From the NCBI GenBank assembly GCA_964472565.1, contig CAYYNB010000069.1, positions 1 to 28,896 on the forward strand: DNA of 28,896 nt. The letters run 5' to 3'. A program made the translations under genes and the position numbers. Source of the DNA: DATAMF01 sp964472565. Its GTDB lineage: Bacteria > Chloroflexota > Anaerolineae > Aggregatilineales > Aggregatilineaceae. Below, one piece after another: positions 1 through 7,776 of this stretch. Numbering within the stretch: position 1 is the stretch's first letter; each line of letters begins with the position of its first letter. A model generated the notes under the pieces. It had not been told where the DNA came from. It ran no database searches and saw only the letters and a list, made by a program, of their open reading frames with translations.

Positions 1-146
1 TAAATCTATCCCACATTTATCCCAAAGTAGGTTACTTTTATCCCCATTAAGGTTAAATAAGTAACCTACTTTTACCGTTTCCTAACCTACCGCGCGTTAG
101 AAAAAGGTTGTTTTGCTGAGTCGTACCTTCGTCTCGTCATCTCCGC
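1..146. repeat. AT-rich non-coding segment with inverted and direct short repeats
   Basis: No gene is seen here. A perfect 14-bp inverted repeat has arms at 24-37 (AAAGTAGGTTACTT) and 59-72, separated by 21 bases. The core TAACCTAC occurs forward at 62-69 and 83-90 and inverted at 27-34. TATCCC occurs at 7-12, 18-23 and 39-44. Several spacings (11, 21, 21 bases) are near whole helical turns. The segment lies downstream of the minus-strand acetyltransferase gene. It could be an operator for a gene beyond the left edge, a small repeat element, or a transcription end; the sequence does not decide. Confidence 0.6.
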
Positions 147-1412
147 TTAATAGATCGTGTAGATGAATGCGTCCATCTTCGGGAAGAGCACATCCATCAG
201 CGCCTGTGCCATCCCCTCCACTCTCACGTCCGGGTAATTCGCCCGCAGCCCTCGCCACGTCCGCCACCCCAGGACCAGCGGCGCGAACAGCAGCGGCGGA
301 ATCCGGATTTCGCCCTCGTCCGAGAAGCCCATCGCATCCACTGCCCGCAGCTTCCCTCCCTCGAATTGGAGCCTGAAAGTCGTCTTGTACAGGTTCAGGA
401 TCACAGTCTGTGTCAGTTCGGCGAAGGCACTGTTCGCCAGCCGCCGTTCCAGCACGGGCGCGATCCGCAGCAGCAGGCGCGGCACGTCGGGAATATGGAT
501 TTGCCACGCGTAGCGCCCCTCGCTGTGCGCGCCGCGTGTCTGCGCCAGCTTGATCAGGTTGCTCTGATCATGCATGATCAGCCGGATATAGGGCTTGGCC
601 CGTTCTTCCGCCTGCGTTTTCAGGTAGCCCAGTACGGCGGCAGCGGCGGCATGGTCCATTTCCGAGCATTCATTGATGTTCAGCCCCGTCCCGAAGCCGT
701 ACTTCTGCACGCGCCAGTACCCGGCGATTCTCCCCTCCGCATCGACCACCACCCAGTTTTCCATTTCCATTTCGGAATTGTCTGTGTGTTCAAAAAGATA
801 GCGCCATTCGGCCTCATCACGGCACGCGCTGATAGCCAGATCGCGCATAGTCTCGTCGTACAGCCGCATCAGCACCGGCAGATCGTCGATGTTTGCTAGC
901 CGGAAAGTGTATCCGTCTGCGGGCAGGTTAGTCAGTTCGTGCAGTTCGACATGCCACCCGCCTTCCAGCGGCATCGCGTATTCGTAGCTGAACTGCCGGT
1001 AAAAGTAGGGGATTCCCTGAATCTGGCTCAGGTGATATTCTCCCTCGCGCAGCAGTTCTTTATGGCGCTTCATCAGCGCTCGCACCAGTCCCCGGTTGCG
1101 ATAGTCTTCGGCGGTGGCGCAGATTCCCATCTCGCCCACGCGCAGTTCCACATCTTCATAGCGCCAGCGCCAGGGGATCAGGCACAGCCCGGAAACGACT
1201 CGTTTGTTCGCCTCTTCCTCGACGAAAAGCCAGTGTTCCGGGCGTGTATAGGGGTGGTGCAGGATCAGGTTATAGGCTACCGGCCCCACCGCCGGCCCGT
1301 GAACGCTCGACTGAAAATCGGCCACACGCTGCGCGTCATCCAGCGTGCTGACAGACTTGAGCATCAAGCCATCACCCAACGGCAGGACATAGGGCTTGGA
1401 ATCAGAAAACAT
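147..1412 (-). CDS. GNAT-family N-acetyltransferase (Eis-like architecture)
   Basis: A 421-residue protein. The N-terminal half is a GNAT acetyltransferase fold: the segment around residues 92-111 (VGEMGICATAEDYRNRGLV) is the strand and acetyl-CoA pyrophosphate-binding loop (R-x-x-G-x pattern), followed by the conserved IQGIPYFYRQFSYEYA stretch at 131-146, typical of large Eis/Acetyltransf_9-like proteins. The remaining ~270 residues would hold a second GNAT-like half and a C-terminal domain. The acceptor substrate cannot be read from the sequence. ATG at 1412 is chosen because AAGGAAGG lies about 6 bases upstream; a longer in-frame reading to 1466 has no such site. The gene seems to stand alone, transcribed away from the terminator of the preceding minus-strand gene. 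Family confidence is high, function low. Confidence 0.85.
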   Translation of the reverse strand: MFSDSKPYVLPLGDGLMLKSVSTLDDAQRVADFQSSVHGPAVGPVAYNLILHHPYTRPEHWLFVEEEANKRVVSGLCLIPWRWRYEDVELRVGEMGICATAEDYRNRGLVRALMKRHKELLREGEYHLSQIQGIPYFYRQFSYEYAMPLEGGWHVELHELTNLPADGYTFRLANIDDLPVLMRLYDETMRDLAISACRDEAEWRYLFEHTDNSEMEMENWVVVDAEGRIAGYWRVQKYGFGTGLNINECSEMDHAAAAAVLGYLKTQAEERAKPYIRLIMHDQSNLIKLAQTRGAHSEGRYAWQIHIPDVPRLLLRIAPVLERRLANSAFAELTQTVILNLYKTTFRLQFEGGKLRAVDAMGFSDEGEIRIPPLLFAPLVLGWRTWRGLRANYPDVRVEGMAQALMDVLFPKMDAFIYTIY

Positions 1413-1578
1413 GGTGCTACCTTCCTTTTGCTGATTGAGATATGCAGTTAGCGAAATGGAAAACAAAACAAGGCGTCACTGACTTGCTTCAGGACGCGAA
1501 GAACTTAAGGGGTGCCGGTTGTTGGGTTCCGGCTTAGAGGACTTGAGCTTTATTCAACATGCATCTGCATTGTAAAAG

Positions 1579-1614
1579 ATGCCCCAAGCGGTGTCAATCA
1601 GGAACTTGGGGCAT
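1579..1614 (-). terminator. Rho-independent terminator after the membrane EEP-domain gene
   Basis: A perfect 10-bp inverted repeat (ATGCCCCAAG at 1579-1588, CTTGGGGCAT at 1605-1614) with a 16-base loop lies 9 bases past the stop of the 1624-3933 gene. On the minus strand it is followed by CTTTTAC, a short U tract. The loop is longer than usual, so efficiency is uncertain. Confidence 0.6.
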
Positions 1615-1623
1615 ACTGCTTCG

Positions 1624-3933
1624 TTACGGTGGGCACTGGATGCTGCTGGTCCGTGCCACCGAAATCAGCGCCGAGCGGTGATCCGATGTGTCGGCGGCGA
1701 GGCTGCTCTGATCGACCATCGCGCCGATCAGCGGCAGGTTGCCCGTCCACAGGTAATCGAATCGGGCCGTTGTACCGTTCACCAGAAAGACCGTCATGGC
1801 TTCTTCCGTCCGCAGTCCTGCCAGCGGATCCACAAAGCCCATATCTTGCGGGCGCTGGTACAGCGGCGAATCCGGTCCGAAATTGAACGTCCCGCCCAGA
1901 ACCACACGGTCAGTCGGGCGGGCGTTCGGACGCGCCAGCACCCAGCCCAGCAGCGCATTCAACTGCCGTGTTTGATCCTGCTGATCTTCGGGTACAGGCT
2001 GTCCGTCACGTGCTGCCATTCGGAATCCCAGCCATGTATTGTAAATATGCAGATAGCCGAGGTCTGCCGCTTGTGGATCGCCCTCGTCTGGATTAAGCAT
2101 AATATGTTGGGCGGCGGCCTGGTTGCCCTCGCTGACCAGCAGTGCGCTGTCCACTTCGGCAATCGGCACACGGCTGAGAACGGCGAGTCCTTGCATCGCC
2201 TCGTTCTGCGGGAAAAACTCCCATTCCATATTCAGCCGGCGCGCCAGCCACAGCGCTTGATCGACGCCCGCACTTGCCATGCGCCCGGTGTCCACTTCTT
2301 GCAGCAGCACCACATCCGCCCCGTTGAGTTCGATCAGCTCCGCGACTTGCTCCAGATTGGGATCGAAAAATTGCGAATACCCGCCGTGAATATTGAACGT
2401 GACAATACGCAGACAGTCCGGGTTAATCGGGCGGCGTACGGCGTCACTGCTGCCCACCATTGCCCCGCCGTAACTCGCCCCCAGCACCAGCACCAGGGTC
2501 ATCAGGGTTGCGCCCGTCGAACCGCCGCGCCAGGGGATTCGCCGCCGCGCCAGGATCATCGGGATCGACAGCAGCAGCGCCGCGATCAGCGCGAGGCCAA
2601 GCCCCATATTACGGAACGAGCGCAGCACTTCGCTCACATTCTCATACGGATCGGACAGATCGCGCACATAGGCATAGTCGTAGGTGAAATAATCACCCAC
2701 CGCCAGCACTAAAAACGCCGCCGTCCCGAAGATCACGCCCAGCCCGGTCAGGTTATGCCCGCGGAAGGGGCGCGTCAGCGGGTGGCGCAGCTCTGCGATC
2801 CGGCGCAGCAGCCGGAAACGGCGGCGGTCATCTTCTTCCTGTGAACGGCGGCGGCGGGGTGGGGTGGCCCCTTCCACCTGATAAATCCACCACAGCGTCA
2901 GCCCGACCATAAACTGCGCGAACACCAGCGCTAATCCGGCCAGGATGCCGTTGTACCGCCGCCCCACCACGAGCAGCAATCCCAGCAGCAGCACCCACAG
3001 CCAGCCGCGCCATGCTCCGTCGAACATCCCCGCGAATCGCCGCGCGATGTCGCGCACTTCGGGCACCAGGGGCAGGGCTGTCGCCGCGATGATCAACGGC
3101 ACTATCCCGTTATAATCCGCTTCCGCCCAGTGGGCGACGGTATTCGGCAGCGCCAGCAGGATAAATTCCAGGTACAGAATCCCGCCGAGTGCCAGCCCGC
3201 CCCACAGATTCAGGAATCCGCGCGGGGCTGGCCCCTGGCGCTTGCGCTCATCATTTTCGATAAACCATACCAGCAGACTCAGCGCGATCAGCCCAATCGA
3301 TACCAGGGAGAGCAGCATGCCGACTTCGGTATCAATGCGGTTGAACAGGCTTACCGGGTAGCTGCTGTCCCACGAATGATCCATCGTATCGCCATACGCG
3401 CGGATCAGTTGTTCCAGTGTGAATCCCACCAGCAGACTCGCCGGGAAAATCGAAGGTCGCCGTTGGATCATCAGTGCCAGGTAGAGCAGTCCCGCTCCCA
3501 CCACGAGCGAAGTAGCGGTTACGCGCAAATCCGGCGTTTGCACCGCTGCCGCCCGCCCAAATGTGACCATCAGCACCGTGAGCGGAAAGCTGATGCGCCA
3601 CCGTCCGATAATCACCGCCAGCAGCGGTAGAAGCAGCAGCACGCCCAGCACCATAATTTCGCGCTGGATCGTTTCGATCTCCACAATGCCGGGCTGTCCG
3701 GTCAGGGCTTGTGAACTGGCCCGCTGCACCAGATCCGCGCTGGAGGCGCGAGCGTACAGCGTGGCATACAAATAGCGCACGGCTTGCACCAGAAACAAGC
3801 CGACGATGCCGGCTTCCATCGAACGCAAAAAGTCGCGCCCCTGGTACAGCGTCCGGTACAGGTTAAGAAAAAACTGGTGTAAGAATCGGCCCAAAAATCG
3901 GACCTCTTGCACACCGGGGAGTTCTCGTTGCAT
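1624..3933 (-). CDS. Polytopic membrane protein with C-terminal endonuclease/exonuclease/phosphatase-like domain
   Basis: A 769-residue protein. Residues ~40-500 contain roughly a dozen hydrophobic membrane segments, interrupted by a basic cytoplasmic stretch near 359-395. Residues ~506-765 form an EEP-superfamily domain (DNase I / sphingomyelinase / inositol-phosphatase fold): VTFNIHGG with N514, LLQEVD with E546 and the closing SDHR with D751-H752. Two usual catalytic positions differ: the GDFN motif reads GTFN (T682) and the usual T-H of the middle strand reads NTWLG near 632-636. The domain may therefore be non-catalytic or use other residues. Other members of this fold attached to membrane domains act on lipids or phosphodiesters, but no substrate can be inferred. 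The start at 3933 has only a weak ribosome site (GAGACAG). Confidence 0.85.
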   Translation of the reverse strand: MQRELPGVQEVRFLGRFLHQFFLNLYRTLYQGRDFLRSMEAGIVGLFLVQAVRYLYATLYARASSADLVQRASSQALTGQPGIVEIETIQREIMVLGVLLLLPLLAVIIGRWRISFPLTVLMVTFGRAAAVQTPDLRVTATSLVVGAGLLYLALMIQRRPSIFPASLLVGFTLEQLIRAYGDTMDHSWDSSYPVSLFNRIDTEVGMLLSLVSIGLIALSLLVWFIENDERKRQGPAPRGFLNLWGGLALGGILYLEFILLALPNTVAHWAEADYNGIVPLIIAATALPLVPEVRDIARRFAGMFDGAWRGWLWVLLLGLLLVVGRRYNGILAGLALVFAQFMVGLTLWWIYQVEGATPPRRRRSQEEDDRRRFRLLRRIAELRHPLTRPFRGHNLTGLGVIFGTAAFLVLAVGDYFTYDYAYVRDLSDPYENVSEVLRSFRNMGLGLALIAALLLSIPMILARRRIPWRGGSTGATLMTLVLVLGASYGGAMVGSSDAVRRPINPDCLRIVTFNIHGGYSQFFDPNLEQVAELIELNGADVVLLQEVDTGRMASAGVDQALWLARRLNMEWEFFPQNEAMQGLAVLSRVPIAEVDSALLVSEGNQAAAQHIMLNPDEGDPQAADLGYLHIYNTWLGFRMAARDGQPVPEDQQDQTRQLNALLGWVLARPNARPTDRVVLGGTFNFGPDSPLYQRPQDMGFVDPLAGLRTEEAMTVFLVNGTTARFDYLWTGNLPLIGAMVDQSSLAADTSDHRSALISVARTSSIQCPP

Positions 3934-3970
3934 GGGCTGTCTCGCTTGATTGAGTCACAGTACTTGTACC

Positions 3971-3999
3971 ATTTTACGCGATCCGCTCAGTCCTGCCAG
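3971..3999 (-). promoter_or_regulatory. Candidate sigma-70-type promoter for the membrane EEP gene
   Basis: On the minus strand CTGGCA (3994-3999, four of six matches to TTGACA) is separated by 17 bases from TAAAAT (3971-3976, five of six matches to TATAAT). Transcription would start near 3964, about 30 bases before the start codon. Judged by eye only. Confidence 0.4.
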
Positions 4000-4009
4000 C
4001 AGTTCGATG

Positions 4010-4015
4010 TATACT
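4010..4015 (+). promoter_or_regulatory. Candidate -10 element upstream of the secreted SGNH-like gene
   Basis: TATACT lies 27 bases before the ATG at 4043 in the 109-bp divergent spacer. No convincing -35 box was found at 16-18 bases, so support is weak. A strong ribosome site (AAGGAGA at 4029-4035) follows. Confidence 0.3.
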
Positions 4016-4042
4016 GAGGGTACGAGAGAAGGAGATAGGGCT

Positions 4043-5356
4043 ATGTTACACCGACTTTGGATCGTTTTACTGTTGGTACTGCTGCTTCTGCCGGTCCTGC
4101 TACCTCCCACCGCGCTCGCCCAGGATGAACCCGTCCGTATCATCTTTATGCATCATTCCACCGGGTTGGGTCTGATCGAGCAGGGCGAAGTGCGTGCCGC
4201 GTTCACCGATCTCGGTTACGAATTTTGGGATCACGGCTATAATGACGAAGGTCTGGTGGATGCCGAAGGGAACTGGCTTGGCGTCAATTGGGAAGTTCCC
4301 GATGATAATACGGACCCCGATGGCTGGGAACGTATTTTTAACCAGCCCGTGACCGATCCGCCGGCGAACACCTTCAGCCACATGCTGGAATACGATGTTA
4401 TCATCTTCAAAAGCTGTTTCCCCAATGCCGACATTCAGACCGAGGAGCAGTTTGAAACCTACCAGTCCTATTTTTCCAGCATCCGCGATGTGATCGCCCA
4501 GCATCCCGATAAGCTGTTTATTGCGCTGACCATTCCCCCGCTGACGCCGAACAGCACCTCACCCGAAGCGGTTGCCCGCGCGCGTCGTTGGGCCGAATAC
4601 CTGATCTCACCCGAATTTTTGGAAGGGTATCCGAATCTTGTCGTGTTCGATTTTTACACCCTGTTAGCCGACGAGGATGGTTATCTGCGCGCCGATTATC
4701 GCCCCGATGACGAGTATGACAGCCATCCTAACGAACGCGCCAACCAGACCGTCGGCCCGCTGTTTGTAGACTTTGTCGATCAGGCGATTCAGGCTTTTAT
4801 CCCCGGCTCTGTTCCCCGTATCGACGAAGCCGAAGCCGCTGTCGAGATGTCCCGCATTGAGGATTTTGAGACAGTCGATTTCCCCAATGTCTGGTGGACC
4901 TATGTCAATGAAGAGAGCAGCCTTTTTGATTGCCAACTGTCCGACTCTGGTTTTGAAAGTGACCACGCCCTGCAAATGACCTTTGATATTCAGGCCGGGG
5001 GCGGGGCCGGGTGCGGCGGCGAAGTTGTGCCCACCTCAGCCTGGGCTGATGCGAGCGGCATCACCTTCCAATTGCGCGCCGATACCCCAGACGTAGTGGT
5101 ACGGGTGGCGCTCGGTTTAGCCGACGACTCCAACCCGGATGCGGTTCCCTTTGAAGTCGAATTGCGCACCGAGGGCGAAGACTGGTCTACTGTCACACTT
5201 TGGTGGAACCAGTTCTACAAGCCCGATTGGGTGGGTGCTGAGGGCGTAGATGAATTCGACCCTTCCAAAGCCGTCTGGATCAGTGTCAACGTGGGCTACT
5301 GGGAAGCGGCTCAAAAAGGCGCCGTTTGGATCGATAACTTCAATCTGGTTGAGTAG
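4043..5356 (+). CDS. Secreted SGNH-hydrolase-like protein with C-terminal carbohydrate-binding-like domain
   Basis: A 437-residue exported protein. Residues 1-26 are a signal peptide: a very hydrophobic LLLVLLLLPVLL core and an A-L-A end, with no lipobox cysteine. Residues ~30-255 resemble an SGNH/GDSL-type fold: HHSTG at 37-41 sits where the nucleophile serine (S39) would be, KSCFPN at 123-128 offers an Asn, and DSHPN at 226-230 supplies a D-x-H pair before a final helix. Residues ~270-437 form a beta-rich domain (IEDFE, then WWTYVNEES, ending in AVWIDNFNLVE) like CBM11/CIA30-type carbohydrate-binding modules. The likely role is an extracellular carbohydrate esterase or a polysaccharide-binding protein; catalysis is inferred. 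ATG 4043 is chosen over an upstream in-frame ATG at 3950 because it has both the ribosome site and the signal peptide. Confidence 0.8.
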   Translation: MLHRLWIVLLLVLLLLPVLLPPTALAQDEPVRIIFMHHSTGLGLIEQGEVRAAFTDLGYEFWDHGYNDEGLVDAEGNWLGVNWEVPDDNTDPDGWERIFNQPVTDPPANTFSHMLEYDVIIFKSCFPNADIQTEEQFETYQSYFSSIRDVIAQHPDKLFIALTIPPLTPNSTSPEAVARARRWAEYLISPEFLEGYPNLVVFDFYTLLADEDGYLRADYRPDDEYDSHPNERANQTVGPLFVDFVDQAIQAFIPGSVPRIDEAEAAVEMSRIEDFETVDFPNVWWTYVNEESSLFDCQLSDSGFESDHALQMTFDIQAGGGAGCGGEVVPTSAWADASGITFQLRADTPDVVVRVALGLADDSNPDAVPFEVELRTEGEDWSTVTLWWNQFYKPDWVGAEGVDEFDPSKAVWISVNVGYWEAAQKGAVWIDNFNLVE

Positions 5357-5384
5357 CTTTCAAACAATAGCGCCTTTTCACGTC

Positions 5385-5413
5385 GGGGCAATTCACAAAT
5401 TGCCCCATTTTTG
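5385..5413 (+). terminator. Rho-independent terminator of the secreted SGNH-like gene
   Basis: GGGGCAATT (5385-5393), loop CACA and AATTGCCCC (5398-5406) form a perfect 9-bp hairpin followed by ATTTTTG and further T runs. It begins 28 bases after the stop codon. Its core is duplicated on the other side of the assembly gap (from 5542). Confidence 0.8.
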
Positions 5414-5441
5414 TTTTTTGTTTTTTGTTTGGTGTTTGGTG
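5387..5441 (+). repeat. First copy of an exact 55-base duplication, with heptamer array
   Basis: These 55 bases are identical to 5542-5596, the first bases after the N run. The 3' part is a tandem heptamer series with G every seventh base: TTTTTTG twice (5414-5427), then TTTGGTG twice (5428-5441). Confidence 0.9.
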
Positions 5442-5541
5442 NNNNNNNNNNNNNNNNNNNNNNNNNNNNNNNNNNNNNNNNNNNNNNNNNNNNNNNNNNN
5501 NNNNNNNNNNNNNNNNNNNNNNNNNNNNNNNNNNNNNNNNN
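5442..5541. other. Assembly gap of exactly 100 N
   Basis: A run of exactly 100 undetermined bases is a conventional scaffold spacer of unknown true length. The bases on its two sides are the two copies of a 55-base identical sequence, so the real gap may be zero or negative, or the locus may hold more tandem repeats. The whole stretch between genes, 5357-5695, contains only the terminator, the repeats, this gap and a promoter. Confidence 0.98.
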
Positions 5542-5603
5542 GGCAATTCACAAATTGCCCCATTTTTGTTTTTTGTTTTTTGTTTGGTGTTTGGTGCTTG
5601 GTG
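5542..5603 (+). repeat. Second copy of the 55-base duplication, with five-unit heptamer array
   Basis: 5542-5596 repeats 5387-5441 exactly. The array continues one unit further: TTTTTTG, TTTTTTG, TTTGGTG, TTTGGTG, CTTGGTG at 5569-5603. Phased 7-base tandem repeats recall the short heptameric repeats of cyanobacteria and other large bacterial genomes. Confidence 0.85.
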
Positions 5604-5652
5604 CGCTTTTGAGGGCTTTTTGTGTACGCGGGTAGCAAATTTCAGAATAGGC

Positions 5653-5658
5653 TATAAT
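5653..5658 (+). promoter_or_regulatory. Perfect -10 box upstream of the amidohydrolase-CYTH gene
   Basis: TATAAT matches the consensus exactly and lies 38 bases before the ATG at 5696. The expected -35 region (around 5630-5635) is a poor match. The ribosome site GGAGAAAGGA (5675-5684) follows. The upstream terminator makes an independent promoter likely here. Confidence 0.5.
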
Positions 5659-5695
5659 GGGCGGAATTTTACCTGGAGAAAGGAAACTTAATGTT

Positions 5696-7675
5696 ATGGC
5701 TCAAGTAGATAGCTTGTTGGTTCACGGTGTGGTGCTGACCATGAATGCCGCCTTTGACCGTTATCTCGATGGTGCAGTGGCGATCAGAGCGGATAGTATT
5801 GTTGCGGTTGGCCCAACAGATGAGATTTTAGCTCAGTATCAGGCTTCCGAAGTCGTCGATTGCAGCGGACAGTATATTATGCCAGGGCTGGTCAACGCCC
5901 ATACCCACATGCCGATGACTCTGCTTCGCGCGTTGGCCGACGACCTGCGCCTGGATGTGTGGCTGATGGGCTACATGATCCCCACCGAGCGCGAATTCGT
6001 GAATCCCGACTTTTGCCGCCTGGGGACGCTGCTCTCCTGCGCCGAAATGATCCGGGGCGGGACCACAGCCTTTGCTGATATGTATTATTACGAGGCGGAC
6101 GTGGCGCAAGCGACAGCGGAGGCCGGGCTGCGCGGTGTCTGCGGCGAATCCGTGATGAAATTCCCCTCGCCCGACGCCGACAGTTACGAAGACAGTCTTG
6201 CCTACACGCGCCGTTTTATCGAACAATGGAAAGGCCACCCGCTGATCGTGCCTTCCGTCGCGCCGCATGCGCCCTATACTTGCACCGACGAAATTCTGAA
6301 GGCCTGTACCGATCTCGCGCTTGAATACGATGTCCCCATTCAGATTCACATTCTCGAAACGCGCCAGGAAGCCGAAGACAGCCAGAACGAGTTTGAAAAG
6401 AAAGTGGTCAACCGCGTAGCCGATCTCGGTGTCTTCCGCGCCAAAACTATCGCCGCTCATTGTGTCCATGTCGATTCAGACCAGATTCGCCTGCTGCACA
6501 AGCATGCGGTCGGCGTGGCGCACAACCCCACCAGCAATCTGAAGCTTGCCAGCGGGATCGCCCCCATCCGTGAGATGTTGGAGCGCGGCGTGAAGTTAGG
6601 CATTGGGACCGACGGCGCAGCCAGCAACAACGACCTGGATATGTTTGAGGAAACCCGCTTGGCGGCGATTCTGGCGAAGGGCGCGACTTATGATCCCACC
6701 ACGCTCCCCGCGCGTGATGCGCTGTTGATGGCAACCCGTTGGGGAGCCGAGGCGATTGGCTTGGGCGACATCACCGGGAGCCTGGAAGTGGGCAAACGCG
6801 CCGATATGATCACCATCAACCGCAGTTCGCTGCACAACTATCCCCATTTCAGCCGGGATCCCAACAGCGTCTATTCGCAGGTGGTCTACGCCTGCCATGC
6901 CGCCGATGTTCAGCATGTGATGGTCAATGGCCGCTGGCTGATGCGAGATCGCTGCCTGCTGACTCTGGATGAACAACAGATTCGAGCGGAAGCCGAGGAT
7001 TACGCCCGCCGGATTGATCAGTTTGTCATGGCCCGTGAAGGTAACATTCTCAACAAGCTGATCGCCATTGGCGGCCTCGAACAGGAGGAGAGTTTTGAGA
7101 TTCAGGTTAAGGCCCGTCTCGACGACGAAAATATCCTCGAACGCCTGCTCAAGCATTCCCATGTTCAGATCGTGCGCCAGTCGCACTATCGCCAGTACGA
7201 TACCTATCTGCTGTTTGACGACGAAAAACAGGGCCGCGTCCGCTATCGTGAAGATGACTTTATCGACGAACACGGCCAGCCTTCCAGTGTCCGCACTCGC
7301 CTGACCTACACCGTTCACGATAAAGAGCGTGAATTCGATGATGCGGTGCTGCTCTCCCATTCGCGTTTTATCGCCCCGGCGGATCGTCCGCTCCGGTTCT
7401 ACCGTGAATACTTCCAGGCGAACCACGAATGCGAAATCCACAAAGAGCGCCGCCGCTGGCACATTCTCTATAAGGGTGTGTTGTTTTATGTGAATCTCGA
7501 TGAGATCATGGTTCCCAAAGCGCCCAACCGTTATATTGAGATCAAATCGCGCACCTGGTCTCAGCGCGATGCCGAATACAAAGCCTCCCTGACTACCGAA
7601 ATCCTCGTCGATGTGTTGGGTATTCAGCCCGACGCGCGCCTGCGTATGGAATACGTCGAGCTGTGCAAGGGTTAA
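5696..7675 (+). CDS. MtaD-like amidohydrolase (adenosine-type deaminase) fused to a CYTH domain
   Basis: A 659-residue two-domain protein. Residues 1-~455 are a complete TRZ/ATZ-type amidohydrolase with the metal-site motifs: NAHTHMP (H69, H71), IQIHILE (H218), AAHCVH (H255) and GTDGAASNN (D306). This resembles 5-methylthioadenosine / S-adenosylhomocysteine deaminases, which hydrolytically remove an amino group from adenosine derivatives; the exact substrate is not provable. Residues ~460-659 look like a CYTH (triphosphate tunnel) domain: FEIQVKAR at 467-474 in place of ExExK, YDTYLLF, RVRYR, RTRLTY and YIEIKSRT with alternating charged residues, and a final TTEILVDVLGI helix. The CYTH family includes class IV adenylate cyclases, thiamine-triphosphatases and polyphosphatases. 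ATG 5696 fits the ribosome site and the domain start; an in-frame ATG at 5657 lies inside the -10 box. Confidence 0.85.
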   Translation: MAQVDSLLVHGVVLTMNAAFDRYLDGAVAIRADSIVAVGPTDEILAQYQASEVVDCSGQYIMPGLVNAHTHMPMTLLRALADDLRLDVWLMGYMIPTEREFVNPDFCRLGTLLSCAEMIRGGTTAFADMYYYEADVAQATAEAGLRGVCGESVMKFPSPDADSYEDSLAYTRRFIEQWKGHPLIVPSVAPHAPYTCTDEILKACTDLALEYDVPIQIHILETRQEAEDSQNEFEKKVVNRVADLGVFRAKTIAAHCVHVDSDQIRLLHKHAVGVAHNPTSNLKLASGIAPIREMLERGVKLGIGTDGAASNNDLDMFEETRLAAILAKGATYDPTTLPARDALLMATRWGAEAIGLGDITGSLEVGKRADMITINRSSLHNYPHFSRDPNSVYSQVVYACHAADVQHVMVNGRWLMRDRCLLTLDEQQIRAEAEDYARRIDQFVMAREGNILNKLIAIGGLEQEESFEIQVKARLDDENILERLLKHSHVQIVRQSHYRQYDTYLLFDDEKQGRVRYREDDFIDEHGQPSSVRTRLTYTVHDKEREFDDAVLLSHSRFIAPADRPLRFYREYFQANHECEIHKERRRWHILYKGVLFYVNLDEIMVPKAPNRYIEIKSRTWSQRDAEYKASLTTEILVDVLGIQPDARLRMEYVELCKG

Positions 7676-7681
7676 TTCACC

Positions 7682-7710
7682 GGAGAGGCGTCTCAAACTG
7701 ACGCCTCTCC
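7682..7710 (+). terminator. Hairpin terminator after the amidohydrolase-CYTH gene
   Basis: A perfect 11-bp stem (GGAGAGGCGTC at 7682-7692, GACGCCTCTCC at 7700-7710) with loop TCAAACT begins 6 bases past the stop codon. The following TTATC is a poor U tract, so the strong stem may act with other factors or as a transcript 3' end. Confidence 0.6.
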
Positions 7711-7738
7711 TTATCAAGCGCAAAAAAACATCCTGGTC

Positions 7739-7744
7739 TACAAT
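7739..7744 (+). promoter_or_regulatory. Candidate -10 box of the MoxR-DUF58 operon
   Basis: TACAAT lies 33 bases before the ATG at 7777, after the preceding terminator. Its context (CTACAATGGGGG) resembles that of the box at 5653 (CTATAATGGGCG). No clear -35 is seen. Confidence 0.35.
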
Positions 7745-7776
7745 GGGGGCTTGATACCGTTTGAAGAGGCTGTTGG

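Noticed and set aside
1579..2712. Long plus-strand open frame (377 codons)
   Set aside because: It lies antisense to the clearly recognisable EEP domain, has a low-complexity His/Arg/Gln-rich composition and no ribosome site; a shadow frame.
5387..5603. CRISPR array or insertion-sequence end
   Set aside because: The repeats are contiguous heptamers without spacers, and no transposase or cas gene is present; the duplicated block is best explained by the assembly gap.
6596..7723. Long minus-strand open frame (375 codons) opposite the amidohydrolase-CYTH gene
   Set aside because: The plus strand contains all metal-site motifs; the antisense frame is a codon-bias by-product.
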